A stretch of 64,000 nucleotides of DNA from Streptomyces sp. NL15-2K. GTDB lineage: Bacteria; Actinomycetota; Actinomycetes; Streptomycetales; Streptomycetaceae. A program made the translations under genes and the position numbers. The stretch spans positions 5,623,501 through 5,687,500 of the forward strand of contig NZ_CP130630.1 in assembly GCF_030551255.1 (NCBI RefSeq), written 5' to 3'. The notes under the pieces were generated by a model. It had not been told where the DNA came from and did not search any database. It saw nothing but the letters and a program-made list of their open reading frames with translations. Shown here one piece after another: positions 7,311 to 15,766 of this stretch (its first letter is position 1; every line of letters begins with the position of its first letter).

Positions 7311-8807
7311 CTAGGCGGATTCTCCCCGCTCCGCCCGCCGCAACAACACGGCCGCGACCAACCCCCCGAGCAGCACAGCCACCGCCCCCACCAACTGACT
7401 GGTCTCCAGCCCGGAAGAGAACGCATCCGTGATCCGCGCCCGCTCCTCCGCCGACCCCGCCGAAGCCAACGCCGCCGGCAAAGAACTCGCCGCCACGGAA
7501 ATCCCCGCGGTGAACCGCGAGTTCAGCACAGCCCCCAGCACAGCAACCCCCAACCCGTTGCCGAATTCCGCAAGCGTGCCGTTGACCCCCGCACCCACTC
7601 CCGCCTTCTCCGGCGGAATCGCGCTCATCAGGGCGTTGGCCATGGCCGGCATCGCCAGGGCGACACCGACGCCCATGATGATGAGACCGGTCAGCATTCC
7701 TCCGTACCCGTCCCCGCCGAACAGCGCGATCGCCGCGAGCCCCGCCGCCAGGCACGCCATGCCGGACAGGATGATCAGCGGCGTACCGAGCTTCGGCAGG
7801 AGCCGGGCGCCGACCCCGGTGAAGTTGAGCGCTACGACGGTGAGCGCGAGCGGCGCCGTACGCAGACCCGCCTCCAAGGGGTCGTAGGCGAGCACGAATT
7901 GCAGATGCTGGGTGAGCAGGAAGAGCGAGCCGGTCATCCCGAAGGCGACGAGGATCGCGCCCGCGACGGCGCCCGTGAACTTCTGGTTGCGGAAGAAGTG
8001 CATGTCCAGCATCGGGTACGGGATGCGGAGCTCCCACGCCACGAACGCGGCCATCACGACCACGCCGATCCCGGCGGAGACGAGGACGGGCGTGGAGGTC
8101 CAGCCGTCGTCGGGCCCGGAGATGATCGCGTAGACGACGCCCGTCATGCCTATCGTGGAGAGCACCGCGCCGAGCAGGTCGGGGCGGTCGCCCTGCGGGT
8201 TCCTGGACTCGGGGACGAGGGCGACCACGGCGATCAGGCCGAGAACCGCGACGGGGATGTTGATCAGGAAGATCGCGCCCCACCAGAAGTGGTCGAGCAT
8301 GACGCCACCGAGCAGCGGACCGGCGGCGAAGCCGAGCGAGGCGACCGTGGACCACAGACCGATCGCCTTCACACGCTCGGTGTCGTCGAAGATCTGGACC
8401 ACGACGGCGAGCGTGGTGGTCATCAGGATCGCACCGCCGACGCCCATGCCGGCGCGGGCCGCGATCAGTTGCCCGCTGGTGCTCGCCAGACCGGCCGCGA
8501 GCGAGCCCACGCCGAACAGGGCCAGGCCCACGGCCAGCACCTTCTTGCGGCCGTAGCGGTCCGCGGCACTGCCCGCGGTGAGCAGCAGACCTGACTGCAC
8601 CAGCGAGTACGCGTTGATCATCCACTGGATGTCGGAGGTGGACGCGTCCATCTCTCGGGTGAGCGAGGGGATGGCCACGTTCAGGACCGTGTTGTCGAGG
8701 ATCACGGTGAGCGCTGCGAGACAGATGACGCCGAGGATCAGCCAGCGCTGCGGATGGCCGCCACTTTGTAGCTGCGCGGGGGCCTGTTCCTTGGGGGACG
8801 TTGTCAT
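7311..8807 (-). CDS. DHA2 (EmrB/QacA-like) MFS efflux transporter
   Basis: A 498-residue, 14-helix pump: helix 1 carries the DNTVLNVAIPSLTREMDAS pattern, followed by the QWMINAYSLV and GSAADRYGRKKVL (motif A) stretches, and motif C (GFAAGPLLGGVML). Length is normal. ATG 8807 and an in-frame GTG 8816 are both possible; neither has a Shine-Dalgarno, and a predicted transcript start near 8822 would leave an almost leaderless message. Promoter and start are overlapped by a strong palindrome. The TetR gene downstream in the same direction is the probable regulator. Substrate unknown. Confidence 0.9.
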   Translation of the reverse strand: MTTSPKEQAPAQLQSGGHPQRWLILGVICLAALTVILDNTVLNVAIPSLTREMDASTSDIQWMINAYSLVQSGLLLTAGSAADRYGRKKVLAVGLALFGVGSLAAGLASTSGQLIAARAGMGVGGAILMTTTLAVVVQIFDDTERVKAIGLWSTVASLGFAAGPLLGGVMLDHFWWGAIFLINIPVAVLGLIAVVALVPESRNPQGDRPDLLGAVLSTIGMTGVVYAIISGPDDGWTSTPVLVSAGIGVVVMAAFVAWELRIPYPMLDMHFFRNQKFTGAVAGAILVAFGMTGSLFLLTQHLQFVLAYDPLEAGLRTAPLALTVVALNFTGVGARLLPKLGTPLIILSGMACLAAGLAAIALFGGDGYGGMLTGLIIMGVGVALAMPAMANALMSAIPPEKAGVGAGVNGTLAEFGNGLGVAVLGAVLNSRFTAGISVAASSLPAALASAGSAEERARITDAFSSGLETSQLVGAVAVLLGGLVAAVLLRRAERGESA

Positions 8808-8808
8808 G

Positions 8809-8844
8809 TTGTACACCGTAGAACATGCCCTATACGGCGTACAA
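8809..8844 (-). promoter_or_regulatory. TetR-type operator over the pump promoter
   Basis: TTGTACACCGTA (8809-8820) and TACGGCGTACAA (8833-8844) form an inverted repeat with one mismatch in 12 and a 12-base spacer. On the minus strand a TTCACA -35 (8856-8851) and TATAGG -10 (8834-8829) are spaced 16 bases, so the -10 lies inside the palindrome and binding would block RNA polymerase. Confidence 0.7.
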
Positions 8845-8859
8845 CAGAGATGTGAAGAA

Positions 8860-8883
8860 GGGCGGTGGCCTCGGCCACCGCCC
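8860..8883 (-). terminator. Hairpin terminator after the GT39 gene
   Basis: Perfect 11-base arms GGGCGGTGGCC and GGCCACCGCCC with a two-base loop, 27 bases after the end of the glycosyltransferase operon on the minus strand and upstream of the pump promoter. Confidence 0.7.
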
Positions 8884-8910
8884 CGCCTTCGATCGATCGT
8901 CAGCCGCTCA

Positions 8911-11067
8911 TCAGCCGCTCGCCTTCTGCGTGAGGTCGTAGAAGGTCGCCGAACCCACCGTCACCTTCTTGAAGTTGGCCTCGACCCAGGAGGTGATCTT
9001 CGCGGAGGTGCCGCTGTCGCTGCCGCCCATGCCGCGGCCGGAGCCGCCTGAGACGAAGTAGTGGATTTTGCCGTCCGCCACGTACTGCTGGAATTCGGCC
9101 AGCGTCGGGGACGGGTCCGTTCCGTTGAAGCCGCCGATCGCCATCACCGCTTCGCCGGTGGCGAGCTGGTAGCTCGCGGCGTTCTGGGCGCCGATGGCCG
9201 CGGCGGCCCAGGTGTACTGGTCGGCGTCGGCCTCCAGCAGCTTCTTGGCCTCGGAGGTGACGCCGGCGCCGTTGAGCAGACCGCCCATGCCACCGGCGCC
9301 GCCCATGCGACCGCCGCCACCGGGGAATCCGCCGGTGCCGCCGCCCGGGAAGCCGTTCGCGTTGCCGTTGCCGTTCTGCTGACCCTGCTGGTTCTGCTGG
9401 TTCTGGCCACCGGGGAGGCCACCGGGGAAGCCACCGTCACCGGGACCGCCGCCCCGGCCGCCACCCGGACCGCCCATCATGCTCGCCCCCGCCGGCCCCG
9501 CCGTCACGATGGAGCCGGTGTGGCCCTCCCGCAGCGTGCTGAGGGTGTACGCCGTCGGACCGGCCAGCGAGGCCACGATGCCCAGGCCCACCGCGGCGAG
9601 TGCGAGCTGCCGGCCGAGCCGGGCCACGAAGATCAGGCCGAGCGCGGCGGCCAGGCCGCCGACCAGGACCAGCCACTTCAGCCAGGGCAGGTAGTCCGGG
9701 GTGCGGTTGAGCAGGACGTAGCCCCAGGCGGCGCTCGCCACGACCGCCGCCGCGAGGGTCAGCGACGCCCACATCTGGGTGCGCCTCTCCCACAGGGCCG
9801 CCGCGCCCATGCCGATCACGGCCGCCATGTAGGGGGCGAGGGCCACCGTGTAGTACTGGTGGAAGATGCCCGCCATGTAGCTGAAGACGACCATGGTGAT
9901 CAGCAGCGAGCCGCCCCATACCAGGAACGAACCTCGGGTCACCGACGTGCGCTTGAGCTTGCGTGTCGCCACCAGGCCCGCCGCCAGCAGGATCAGTGCG
10001 GCGGGCAGCAGCCAGGAGATCTGGCCGCCGATCTCGGAGTTGAACATCCGGTCCCAGCCGGTCTCACCCCACTGGCCCGTGCCGCCTCCACCGCCCCCGC
10101 CGCCGACGCTGCCGGTCTCCTCGCCGTTCAGGCGGCCGAGGCCGTTGTAGCCGAAGGTCAGTTCGAGGAAGCTGTTGTTCTGTGAGCCGCCGATGTACGG
10201 GCGGGAGGACGCGGGCCACAGCTCGACGATCGCGACCCACCAGCCGCCGGAGACGACCAGGGCGAGTGTCGCCAGCGCCAGCTGGCCGAGGCGCTTCTTC
10301 AGGTTCACCGGTGCGCAGACCGCGTACACGATCGCCAGCGGCGGCAGGATCAGGAAGGCTTGCAGGGTCTTGGCGAGGAACGCGAAGCCGATCGCGACTC
10401 CGGCCCACACCAGCCACTTCGTACGGCCGTCCTCCACGGCCCGGACGACGAGGTGGCAGGCCACCGCCATCAGCAGGGCCAGCATCGCGTCCGGGTTGTT
10501 GAACCGGAACATCAGCGCCGCGACGGGGGTGAGCGCGAGCACCGTGCCCGCGATCAGACCGGCCGCGGGGCTGAACCGGCGGCGGACCGAGGCGTGGACG
10601 ACGGCGACCGTGCCGACACCCATCAGGACCTCGGGGACGAGGATCGCCCACGAGTTGAGGCCGAAGATCCTCACCGACAGCTCCATCGGCCACAGCGAGG
10701 CCGGGGGCTTGTCGACGGTGATGGCGTTGCCCGCGTCCAGCGAGCCGAAGAAGAAGGCCTTCCAGCTCTGGCTGCCGGCCTGGACGGCCGCGGAGTAGAA
10801 GGAGTTGGCGTATCCGGAGGCGCTCAGGTTGTACAGGTAGAGCACGGTGGTCACGAGGAGCAGGCCGAGGAACGCGGGGCGCGCCCAGCGGGGGTCCTCG
10901 GGCCGGCCTCGCCACAGTCTCCGTGCGAAGGGCTGCTCGGGCTCACCGGATCCAGGGGCGGCCGGTGGCGCCACGGGCTCCTGGACGGCCGTATCGGAAA
11001 CGGCTGTTGGTGGATCCCAGGCGCCGTCGCCCTGCTGGGTCGTCGTCGGGTCGGTGTGCGTGGTCAT
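8911..11067 (-). CDS. ArnT/PMT-like (GT39) membrane glycosyltransferase
   Basis: A 718-residue polytopic protein. After a Pro/Glu-rich cytoplasmic N terminus (1-62) the first helix is followed by the large extracytoplasmic loop with DAGNAITVDKPP (about 111-122); the Asp of the DKPP motif is the expected catalytic base of ArnT/PMT-type enzymes that use polyprenyl-phosphate sugars. Ten or more helices follow. Residues about 530-620 form an extreme Gly/Pro/Asn/Gln loop (GGPGGG, GGNQ-type runs), then a soluble C-terminal domain of about 100 residues with ATGEAVMAIGGFNGTDPSPTL. The start overlaps the stop of the GT2/GtrA gene (ATGA), so the two are translationally coupled: the partner is expected to make the lipid-linked sugar that this enzyme transfers outside the membrane. 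Acceptor unknown. Confidence 0.85.
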   Translation of the reverse strand: MTTHTDPTTTQQGDGAWDPPTAVSDTAVQEPVAPPAAPGSGEPEQPFARRLWRGRPEDPRWARPAFLGLLLVTTVLYLYNLSASGYANSFYSAAVQAGSQSWKAFFFGSLDAGNAITVDKPPASLWPMELSVRIFGLNSWAILVPEVLMGVGTVAVVHASVRRRFSPAAGLIAGTVLALTPVAALMFRFNNPDAMLALLMAVACHLVVRAVEDGRTKWLVWAGVAIGFAFLAKTLQAFLILPPLAIVYAVCAPVNLKKRLGQLALATLALVVSGGWWVAIVELWPASSRPYIGGSQNNSFLELTFGYNGLGRLNGEETGSVGGGGGGGGTGQWGETGWDRMFNSEIGGQISWLLPAALILLAAGLVATRKLKRTSVTRGSFLVWGGSLLITMVVFSYMAGIFHQYYTVALAPYMAAVIGMGAAALWERRTQMWASLTLAAAVVASAAWGYVLLNRTPDYLPWLKWLVLVGGLAAALGLIFVARLGRQLALAAVGLGIVASLAGPTAYTLSTLREGHTGSIVTAGPAGASMMGGPGGGRGGGPGDGGFPGGLPGGQNQQNQQGQQNGNGNANGFPGGGTGGFPGGGGRMGGAGGMGGLLNGAGVTSEAKKLLEADADQYTWAAAAIGAQNAASYQLATGEAVMAIGGFNGTDPSPTLAEFQQYVADGKIHYFVSGGSGRGMGGSDSGTSAKITSWVEANFKKVTVGSATFYDLTQKASG

Positions 11068-12548
11068 CGGGAGTCCCTCGGGTCGGTGTCGGTCGGGCGC
11101 ACCGGCTGCGGGTGCAGGGTGGCGTCCCCCTGGGCGGTGCGGTCCGCGGCTTCACCGGCGCGGAAGTGGGTGGTGTCGTACGGGGTTTGCGGCGCCGGGG
11201 TGTACTGGTGCCGCTGGGGCAGCGGCGGGTACTGCTGGAGCGGCTGCGTGGAGTAGGCGGGCGAGGACGGCGTGGGGTGCGGGGTGGGGGTGGCGACGGC
11301 GGTCGGCTCGCGCCTGTCCGGGAACACCCACGCCCGGAAGAGCAGGAAGCGCAGGACCGTCGCGGCCAGGTTGGCGGCGATGAGGACCGCCAGTTCGGTG
11401 GAGTGCGCCGGGTCGGAGGTCGCCGCGTTGAGGGCGGCGAGGGAGCCGCTGGTCAGCGCGAGGCCGATGCCGAAGACGACCAGTCCTTGCGCCTGGTGTC
11501 GGACGGCGCCGCCCCGCCCGCGCACCCCGAAGGTCAGCCGCCGGTTGGCGGCGGTGTTCGCGACCGCCGAGACCAGCAGGGCGAGCGCGTTGGCGGTCTG
11601 CGAGCCGCCGAACTGCCGGAAGACTGTGTAGAGCAGCAGGTAGAAGAGGGTGGACAGGCCGCCGACGACACAGAATCCGACCAGTTGGCGGGCCAGGCCC
11701 TTGGGGACGTCCTGGATCTCGCGGTCGCGCGGGTCGTCGCCGAACGGGCGGGTGATCCGGTCCAGCGGCAGCGACCCGGAGGCCAGGGCCTTGCCCACCC
11801 GCCACACGCCCTTGAGGTCCTCCGTCGCCGTCTTCACGATGTGGACCGTCGAGTCCGGGTCGTCGACCCAGTCGACGGGCACTTCGTGGATACGAAGGCC
11901 CGCGCGCTCGGCGAGCACCAGCATTTCCGTGTCGAAGAACCAGCCCGTGTCCTCCACCAGCGGCAGCAGCACCTGGGCGACATCGCGGCGGATCGCCTTG
12001 AAGCCGCACTGGGCGTCGGAGAAGCGGGCCTGGAGGGAGCCGCGCAGGATGAGGTTGTACGCGCGGCTGATGAACTCCCGCTTCGGCCCGCGCACGACCC
12101 GCGAGCTACGGGAGAGCCGGGAGCCGATCGCGAGGTCCGAGTGGCCCGAGATCAGCGGGGCCACCAGCGGCAGCAGGGCGTTGAGGTCGGTGGACAGGTC
12201 CACGTCCATGTAGGCGAGGATCGGGGCGTCCGAGGCGGCCCAGACGGTCCGCAGCGCCCGGCCGCGGCCCTTCTGGTCCAGGCGGAAGGCCCTGACCTCC
12301 GGGATCTCCGCCTCCAGCCGGGCGGACACCAGCGGGGTGGTGTCCGTCGACGCGTTGTCCGCGATCGTGATGCGGAACGCGTACGGGAAGGTGCGCTTGA
12401 GGTGGTCGTGCAGTCTCAGCACACACGGCTGGAGGTCCTTCTCCTCGTTGTAGACGGGGATCACTACGTCCAGGACAGGCGTACCGGCGTCTGTGGCCGG
12501 GAGATGCTCCCGCGCCGGCAGGGTGCCGGGAGAAGAGTCGGTTCGCAT
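11064..12548 (-). CDS. Bifunctional GT2 (Dpm1/GtrB-like) and GtrA protein
   Basis: A 494-residue fusion. Residues 25-260 are a GT2 domain: LDVVIPVYNEEKDL, the TIADNASTDTT nucleotide loop and the metal-binding MDVD at 114-117, as in polyprenyl-phosphate mannose/glucose synthases. Residues about 285-410 are a GtrA domain with four helices (RQLVGFCVVGGLSTLFYLLLY opening), a class thought to move lipid-linked sugars across the membrane. A Pro/Gln/Tyr-rich C-terminal tail (about 420-494) follows. It starts 14 bases after the sensor kinase stop and overlaps the GT39 gene by four bases, so a single operon from 14907 to 8911 is likely. Confidence 0.88.
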   Translation of the reverse strand: MRTDSSPGTLPAREHLPATDAGTPVLDVVIPVYNEEKDLQPCVLRLHDHLKRTFPYAFRITIADNASTDTTPLVSARLEAEIPEVRAFRLDQKGRGRALRTVWAASDAPILAYMDVDLSTDLNALLPLVAPLISGHSDLAIGSRLSRSSRVVRGPKREFISRAYNLILRGSLQARFSDAQCGFKAIRRDVAQVLLPLVEDTGWFFDTEMLVLAERAGLRIHEVPVDWVDDPDSTVHIVKTATEDLKGVWRVGKALASGSLPLDRITRPFGDDPRDREIQDVPKGLARQLVGFCVVGGLSTLFYLLLYTVFRQFGGSQTANALALLVSAVANTAANRRLTFGVRGRGGAVRHQAQGLVVFGIGLALTSGSLAALNAATSDPAHSTELAVLIAANLAATVLRFLLFRAWVFPDRREPTAVATPTPHPTPSSPAYSTQPLQQYPPLPQRHQYTPAPQTPYDTTHFRAGEAADRTAQGDATLHPQPVRPTDTDPRDSR

Positions 12549-12562
12549 GGAACCGACTCAAC

Positions 12563-14170
12563 TCAAGCGCCCTGTTGCACCCATATGGTGGCGCTGTGCT
12601 GTGCCTGTGAGTGCGATTGCCAGTTCGTTTCGGGCGCCGGACGGGGTGACGTGGGGCTCAGCGCGGGCAGGTGCACGGTGAAGACGGTGCGCCCCGGAAC
12701 GCTGTCGACGGTCACCGCGCCGTCGTGCGCGGTCGCGACCGCCTGCACGATCGCGAGGCCCAGACCGGTGGAACCGGAGGCACGGGAGCGCGAGGAGTCG
12801 CCCCGCGCGAACCGTTCGAAGACGCGCGGCAGCAGCTCGGCCGGGATGCCCTGGCCGTCGTCCTCGACGTCCACGCACAGCCACGGCCCGCGCCGCTCGA
12901 CGCGCGCGGTGACGGTCGTTCCGGGCGGTGTGTGCGTACGGGCGTTGGCCAGCAGGTTGACCAGCACCTGTTGCAGGCGTGCGGCGTCCGCCGACACCAG
13001 GGCCGGCTCGTCGGGCAGGTCGAGGCGCCAGGTGTGGTCGGGTCCGGCCGCGCGCGCGTCGCTGATGGTGTCCACGACGAGCGGTACGAGGTCGGTCTGC
13101 TCGAACCGCAGCGGCCGCCCGGCGTCCAGGCGCGCGAGCAGCAGCAGGTCCTCGACGAGGAGGGTCATCCGCCCGGCCTCGGACTCGATCCGGCCGAGCG
13201 CGTGCCGGGTGTCGGGCCCGACCTGCTCTCTGCCGCGCCTGGTCAGCTCGGCGTATCCGCGGATGGAGGCCAGGGGAGTACGCAGCTCATGGCTGGCGTC
13301 GGCGACGAACTGCCGTACCCGCGTCTCGCTCTGCTGGCGTGCGTGCAGGGCGCCGTGGACGTGGTCCAGCATCCGGTTGAGCGCGGCGCCGACCTGGCCG
13401 ACCTCGGTGTGCGGGTCGGTCTCGGACTCGGGGACGCGCTCGCTGAGGATGACCTCGCCGGTGTGCAGGGGCAGTTCGGAGACGCGGGTGGCGGTGGAGG
13501 CGACCTTGCGCAGGGGGCGGGTGGCGACGCCGACGAGGACCGAGCTCGCGATACCGCCGGCGATGAGACCGGCGCCGGTGACGCACACCTCGACGAGGAT
13601 GAGGGTGTTGATGGTGCCGGTGACCGACTCGGTGGGCAGGGCGACGTAGTAGTCGCCCCCGGGTCCGGAGACGTACGTCACGCGGTAGTCACCGAGACCG
13701 GGGAGGGTCACGGTGTGCGTGCCGGTGGTGGGTACGTCGGCGAGCGCGTTCTTCACGGAGTCGCTGAGGCCGGTGGCCTGCATGTCGTTGAGGTAGCCGC
13801 CGCTGTCGTCGGACTGCTGCTCGGCGATGACCGCCCTGGTGACCGTGGAGTCGGCGTTGACCTCGGCGGCGACGGTGTCGACCTGCGTGGGACCCCTGGT
13901 GACGAAGCCCTCGAGCCGGTCCACCTCCGTCGGCGAGCGGTTGTCCCCGCCCCCGGGCTTGAAGGGCGCCGACAGCCGCTTACCGGCATCGTCGACCTGC
14001 CCGTCCAACTGCTCGTACAGATGCGACCGCAGTGCCAGCGTCGTCACCGTGCCGATCACCGCGCACACCACGGCGATCAGCACCACGGACGCGACGACGA
14101 GCCGCGTCCGCAGGGTGCGCGGCCGGCCCGCTCGCCTCTTGCGCGGACGCGGCCGTCGCCGTCCGCTCAT
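12563..14170 (-). CDS. Two-component sensor histidine kinase
   Basis: A 535-residue kinase with a Arg-rich N terminus, helix 1 at about 25-47, an extracytoplasmic sensor loop of about 140 residues, helix 2 at about 185-212, a HAMP region, the H box VADASHELRTPLASIRGY (His near residue 294), an N box (QQVLVNLLANARTH) and glycine boxes (DVEDDGQGIP, GSTGLGLAIV). All catalytic motifs are intact. It overlaps the response regulator stop by ATGA and is followed after 14 bases by the GT2/GtrA gene. The signal sensed is unknown; context suggests cell-envelope glycosylation. Confidence 0.92.
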   Translation of the reverse strand: MSGRRRPRPRKRRAGRPRTLRTRLVVASVVLIAVVCAVIGTVTTLALRSHLYEQLDGQVDDAGKRLSAPFKPGGGDNRSPTEVDRLEGFVTRGPTQVDTVAAEVNADSTVTRAVIAEQQSDDSGGYLNDMQATGLSDSVKNALADVPTTGTHTVTLPGLGDYRVTYVSGPGGDYYVALPTESVTGTINTLILVEVCVTGAGLIAGGIASSVLVGVATRPLRKVASTATRVSELPLHTGEVILSERVPESETDPHTEVGQVGAALNRMLDHVHGALHARQQSETRVRQFVADASHELRTPLASIRGYAELTRRGREQVGPDTRHALGRIESEAGRMTLLVEDLLLLARLDAGRPLRFEQTDLVPLVVDTISDARAAGPDHTWRLDLPDEPALVSADAARLQQVLVNLLANARTHTPPGTTVTARVERRGPWLCVDVEDDGQGIPAELLPRVFERFARGDSSRSRASGSTGLGLAIVQAVATAHDGAVTVDSVPGRTVFTVHLPALSPTSPRPAPETNWQSHSQAQHSATIWVQQGA

Positions 14171-14907
14171 GACACCGCGGGCTTGATCAGGTAACCGGCG
14201 CCGCGGCGGGTGTGGATCATCGGCTCGCGCCCCGCGTCAATCTTCCTGCGCAGGTACGAGATGTAGAGCTCGACCACATTGGCCTGCCCGCCGAAGTCGT
14301 AGGACCACACACGGTCGAGGATCTGCGCCTTGCTGAGCACGCGCCGCGGATTGCGCATGAGGAAGCGCAGCAGCTCGAACTCGGTGGCGGTGAGGTGGAT
14401 GTTGTCCCCACCGCGCGACACCTCGTGGCTGTCCTCGTCGAGCATGAGGTCGCCGACGACGAGGACGGATTCGGAGCGGCGGTCGGCGGCACCTGAGCGG
14501 CGGATGAGCCCGCGCAGCCGGGCGACGACCTCCTCCAGGCTGAACGGCTTGGTGACGTAGTCGTCGCCACCGGCGGTGAGCCCGGCGATACGGTCCTCGA
14601 CGGCGTCCTTGGCCGTCAGGAACAGCACCGGCACCTGGGGCAGGTCGCGCCGCAGCCGTCCCAGCACGGACAGCCCGTCCATGTCGGGCAGCATCATGTC
14701 CAGGACGACGGCGTCGGGCCGGAACTCACGCGCGGTCTGGACGGCGCCCTGTCCGTCACCCGCGCTCCGGATCTGCCATCCCTCATAGCGCAGGGCCATG
14801 GACAGCAGTTCGGTGATCGACAACTCGTCGTCCACCACAAGCACTCGGACGGGGCTCCCGTCCGGCCTCAGCAGTTCGGTGCGCCCCTGGGGCGAGGTCG
14901 TGGTCAT
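14167..14907 (-). CDS. OmpR/PhoB-family response regulator
   Basis: A 246-residue regulator. The receiver has the acidic pair Asp26/Asp27, phospho-acceptor Asp70 (VVLDMMLPDMDG), Thr98 and Lys120 (DDYVTKPF). The C-terminal winged helix carries the NIHLTATEFELLRFLMRN and VVELYISYLRRKID signatures. ATG 14907 has no good Shine-Dalgarno; a GTG at 14916 (giving three more residues) has AGGGGG 11 bases before it and is an alternative. It is the first gene of the probable RR-kinase-GT2/GtrA-GT39 operon, preceded by three CTGAGA-type motifs that may be its binding sites. Confidence 0.92.
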   Translation of the reverse strand: MTTTSPQGRTELLRPDGSPVRVLVVDDELSITELLSMALRYEGWQIRSAGDGQGAVQTAREFRPDAVVLDMMLPDMDGLSVLGRLRRDLPQVPVLFLTAKDAVEDRIAGLTAGGDDYVTKPFSLEEVVARLRGLIRRSGAADRRSESVLVVGDLMLDEDSHEVSRGGDNIHLTATEFELLRFLMRNPRRVLSKAQILDRVWSYDFGGQANVVELYISYLRRKIDAGREPMIHTRRGAGYLIKPAVS

Positions 14908-14929
14908 GCTGGACACGTTGTCGGGGCCC

Positions 14930-15002
14930 CCTGAGAACGCCCTTTCGTCTCTCTGTGATTTTCCTGAGAAACGCACAGGGGGCTCTCAGGAAGCCCCTGG
15001 GA
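14930..15002 (-). promoter_or_regulatory. Repeated CCTGAGAA motifs before the response regulator
   Basis: CCTGAGAACGC at 14930-14940, CCTGAGAAACGC at 14963-14974 and the inverted form GGCTCTCAGGAA at 14991-15002 lie in the 111-base gap upstream of the regulator gene. Paired direct repeats upstream of OmpR/PhoB-type genes are the usual form of autoregulatory sites; assignment is inference. Confidence 0.4.
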
Positions 15003-15018
15003 CAATTCTGGGTTCTTC

Positions 15019-15645
15019 TTACCTTTCGCCGTCGGCGGCGGGCGCGAAGTGCACCGGGATGTACTGGTCGTACAGCCGCTCGTCGGTGGCCGTGAAGTCC
15101 GCGCGGGTGACGATCGCGCACTCCACGGTCACGTCACAGACGACCCCGTCCTCGATCTCGGGCCGGAGGTTCTCCAGCGTCGTGTCGAACTTGCCGCCCT
15201 CCTTGTAGGGGAAGGTGATCCCGGGCGTGCCCGTGCCGGTGTCGGTGATCCAGCGCGACGAGCCGTCCTTGGTCTCCCGGCCGGGCAGACAGGGACCGGG
15301 CAGGGACTTGTACGTCTTGGGGTCGCCGACGCGGACACCCTCGGGTATCGCGCAGAACGCGAGGAAGATGCCCTGCGCGCGGTTGTATCCGGCGCCCTTG
15401 ACCTTGATCGTGCCGCCGGAGGCCGGCAGGAAGGACTTGTCGGCGGCCAGTCGCAGGTCGAACGTCTGGCCGTCGGCCGTGGTGACCGTGCGGTGCGCGT
15501 AGCCGCCGAACTGCGGGTGATCGCCGAACGACGGCGCGGCACTCGCGGTACCGGCCGGCAGGAGTACCGAGGCGAGCCCTGCGGCGGCGGCGACGGCGAG
15601 CGCGGGGCGCAGTCGCTTTCCGACGCGGGATGTGGGGGGTTTCAT
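15019..15645 (-). CDS. Secreted neocarzinostatin-like (immunoglobulin-fold) protein
   Basis: A 208-residue exported protein: positively charged N terminus, hydrophobic core and a likely cleavage after ALAVAAAAGLASVLLPAGTASA (about residue 36). The mature part has a TIKVKGAGYNRAQGIFLAFC strand pair and Cys residues arranged as in the neocarzinostatin/actinoxanthin apoprotein superfamily, ending CDVTVECAIVTRADF. Those apoproteins bind enediynes, but many Streptomyces paralogues have no chromophore cluster nearby, and none is visible here, so binding a small molecule is not supported. ATG 15645 lacks a clear Shine-Dalgarno; a 19-codon reading frame (15701-15642) overlaps the start by ATGA and might couple translation. 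Confidence 0.6.
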   Translation of the reverse strand: MKPPTSRVGKRLRPALAVAAAAGLASVLLPAGTASAAPSFGDHPQFGGYAHRTVTTADGQTFDLRLAADKSFLPASGGTIKVKGAGYNRAQGIFLAFCAIPEGVRVGDPKTYKSLPGPCLPGRETKDGSSRWITDTGTGTPGITFPYKEGGKFDTTLENLRPEIEDGVVCDVTVECAIVTRADFTATDERLYDQYIPVHFAPAADGER

Positions 15646-15766
15646 GAGGCGGAGGCCGTCCTCTCGGTGGTGCGTTCCCTGTGAACGCCCTTGATCGTCA
15701 TGCCTAGAACACGACTGATCAGTAGGCAACTCCGGCCGCGTTCCTTCACATTCCTCCCACCCGCGC

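Noticed and set aside
10923..13649. A 908-codon plus-strand frame across the glycosyltransferase and kinase genes
   Set aside because: Opposite strand of three genes with full domain support; no recognisable protein features.
15019..15645. Enediyne chromoprotein of a biosynthetic cluster
   Set aside because: No polyketide or enediyne genes are in the window; only the protein fold is suggested.
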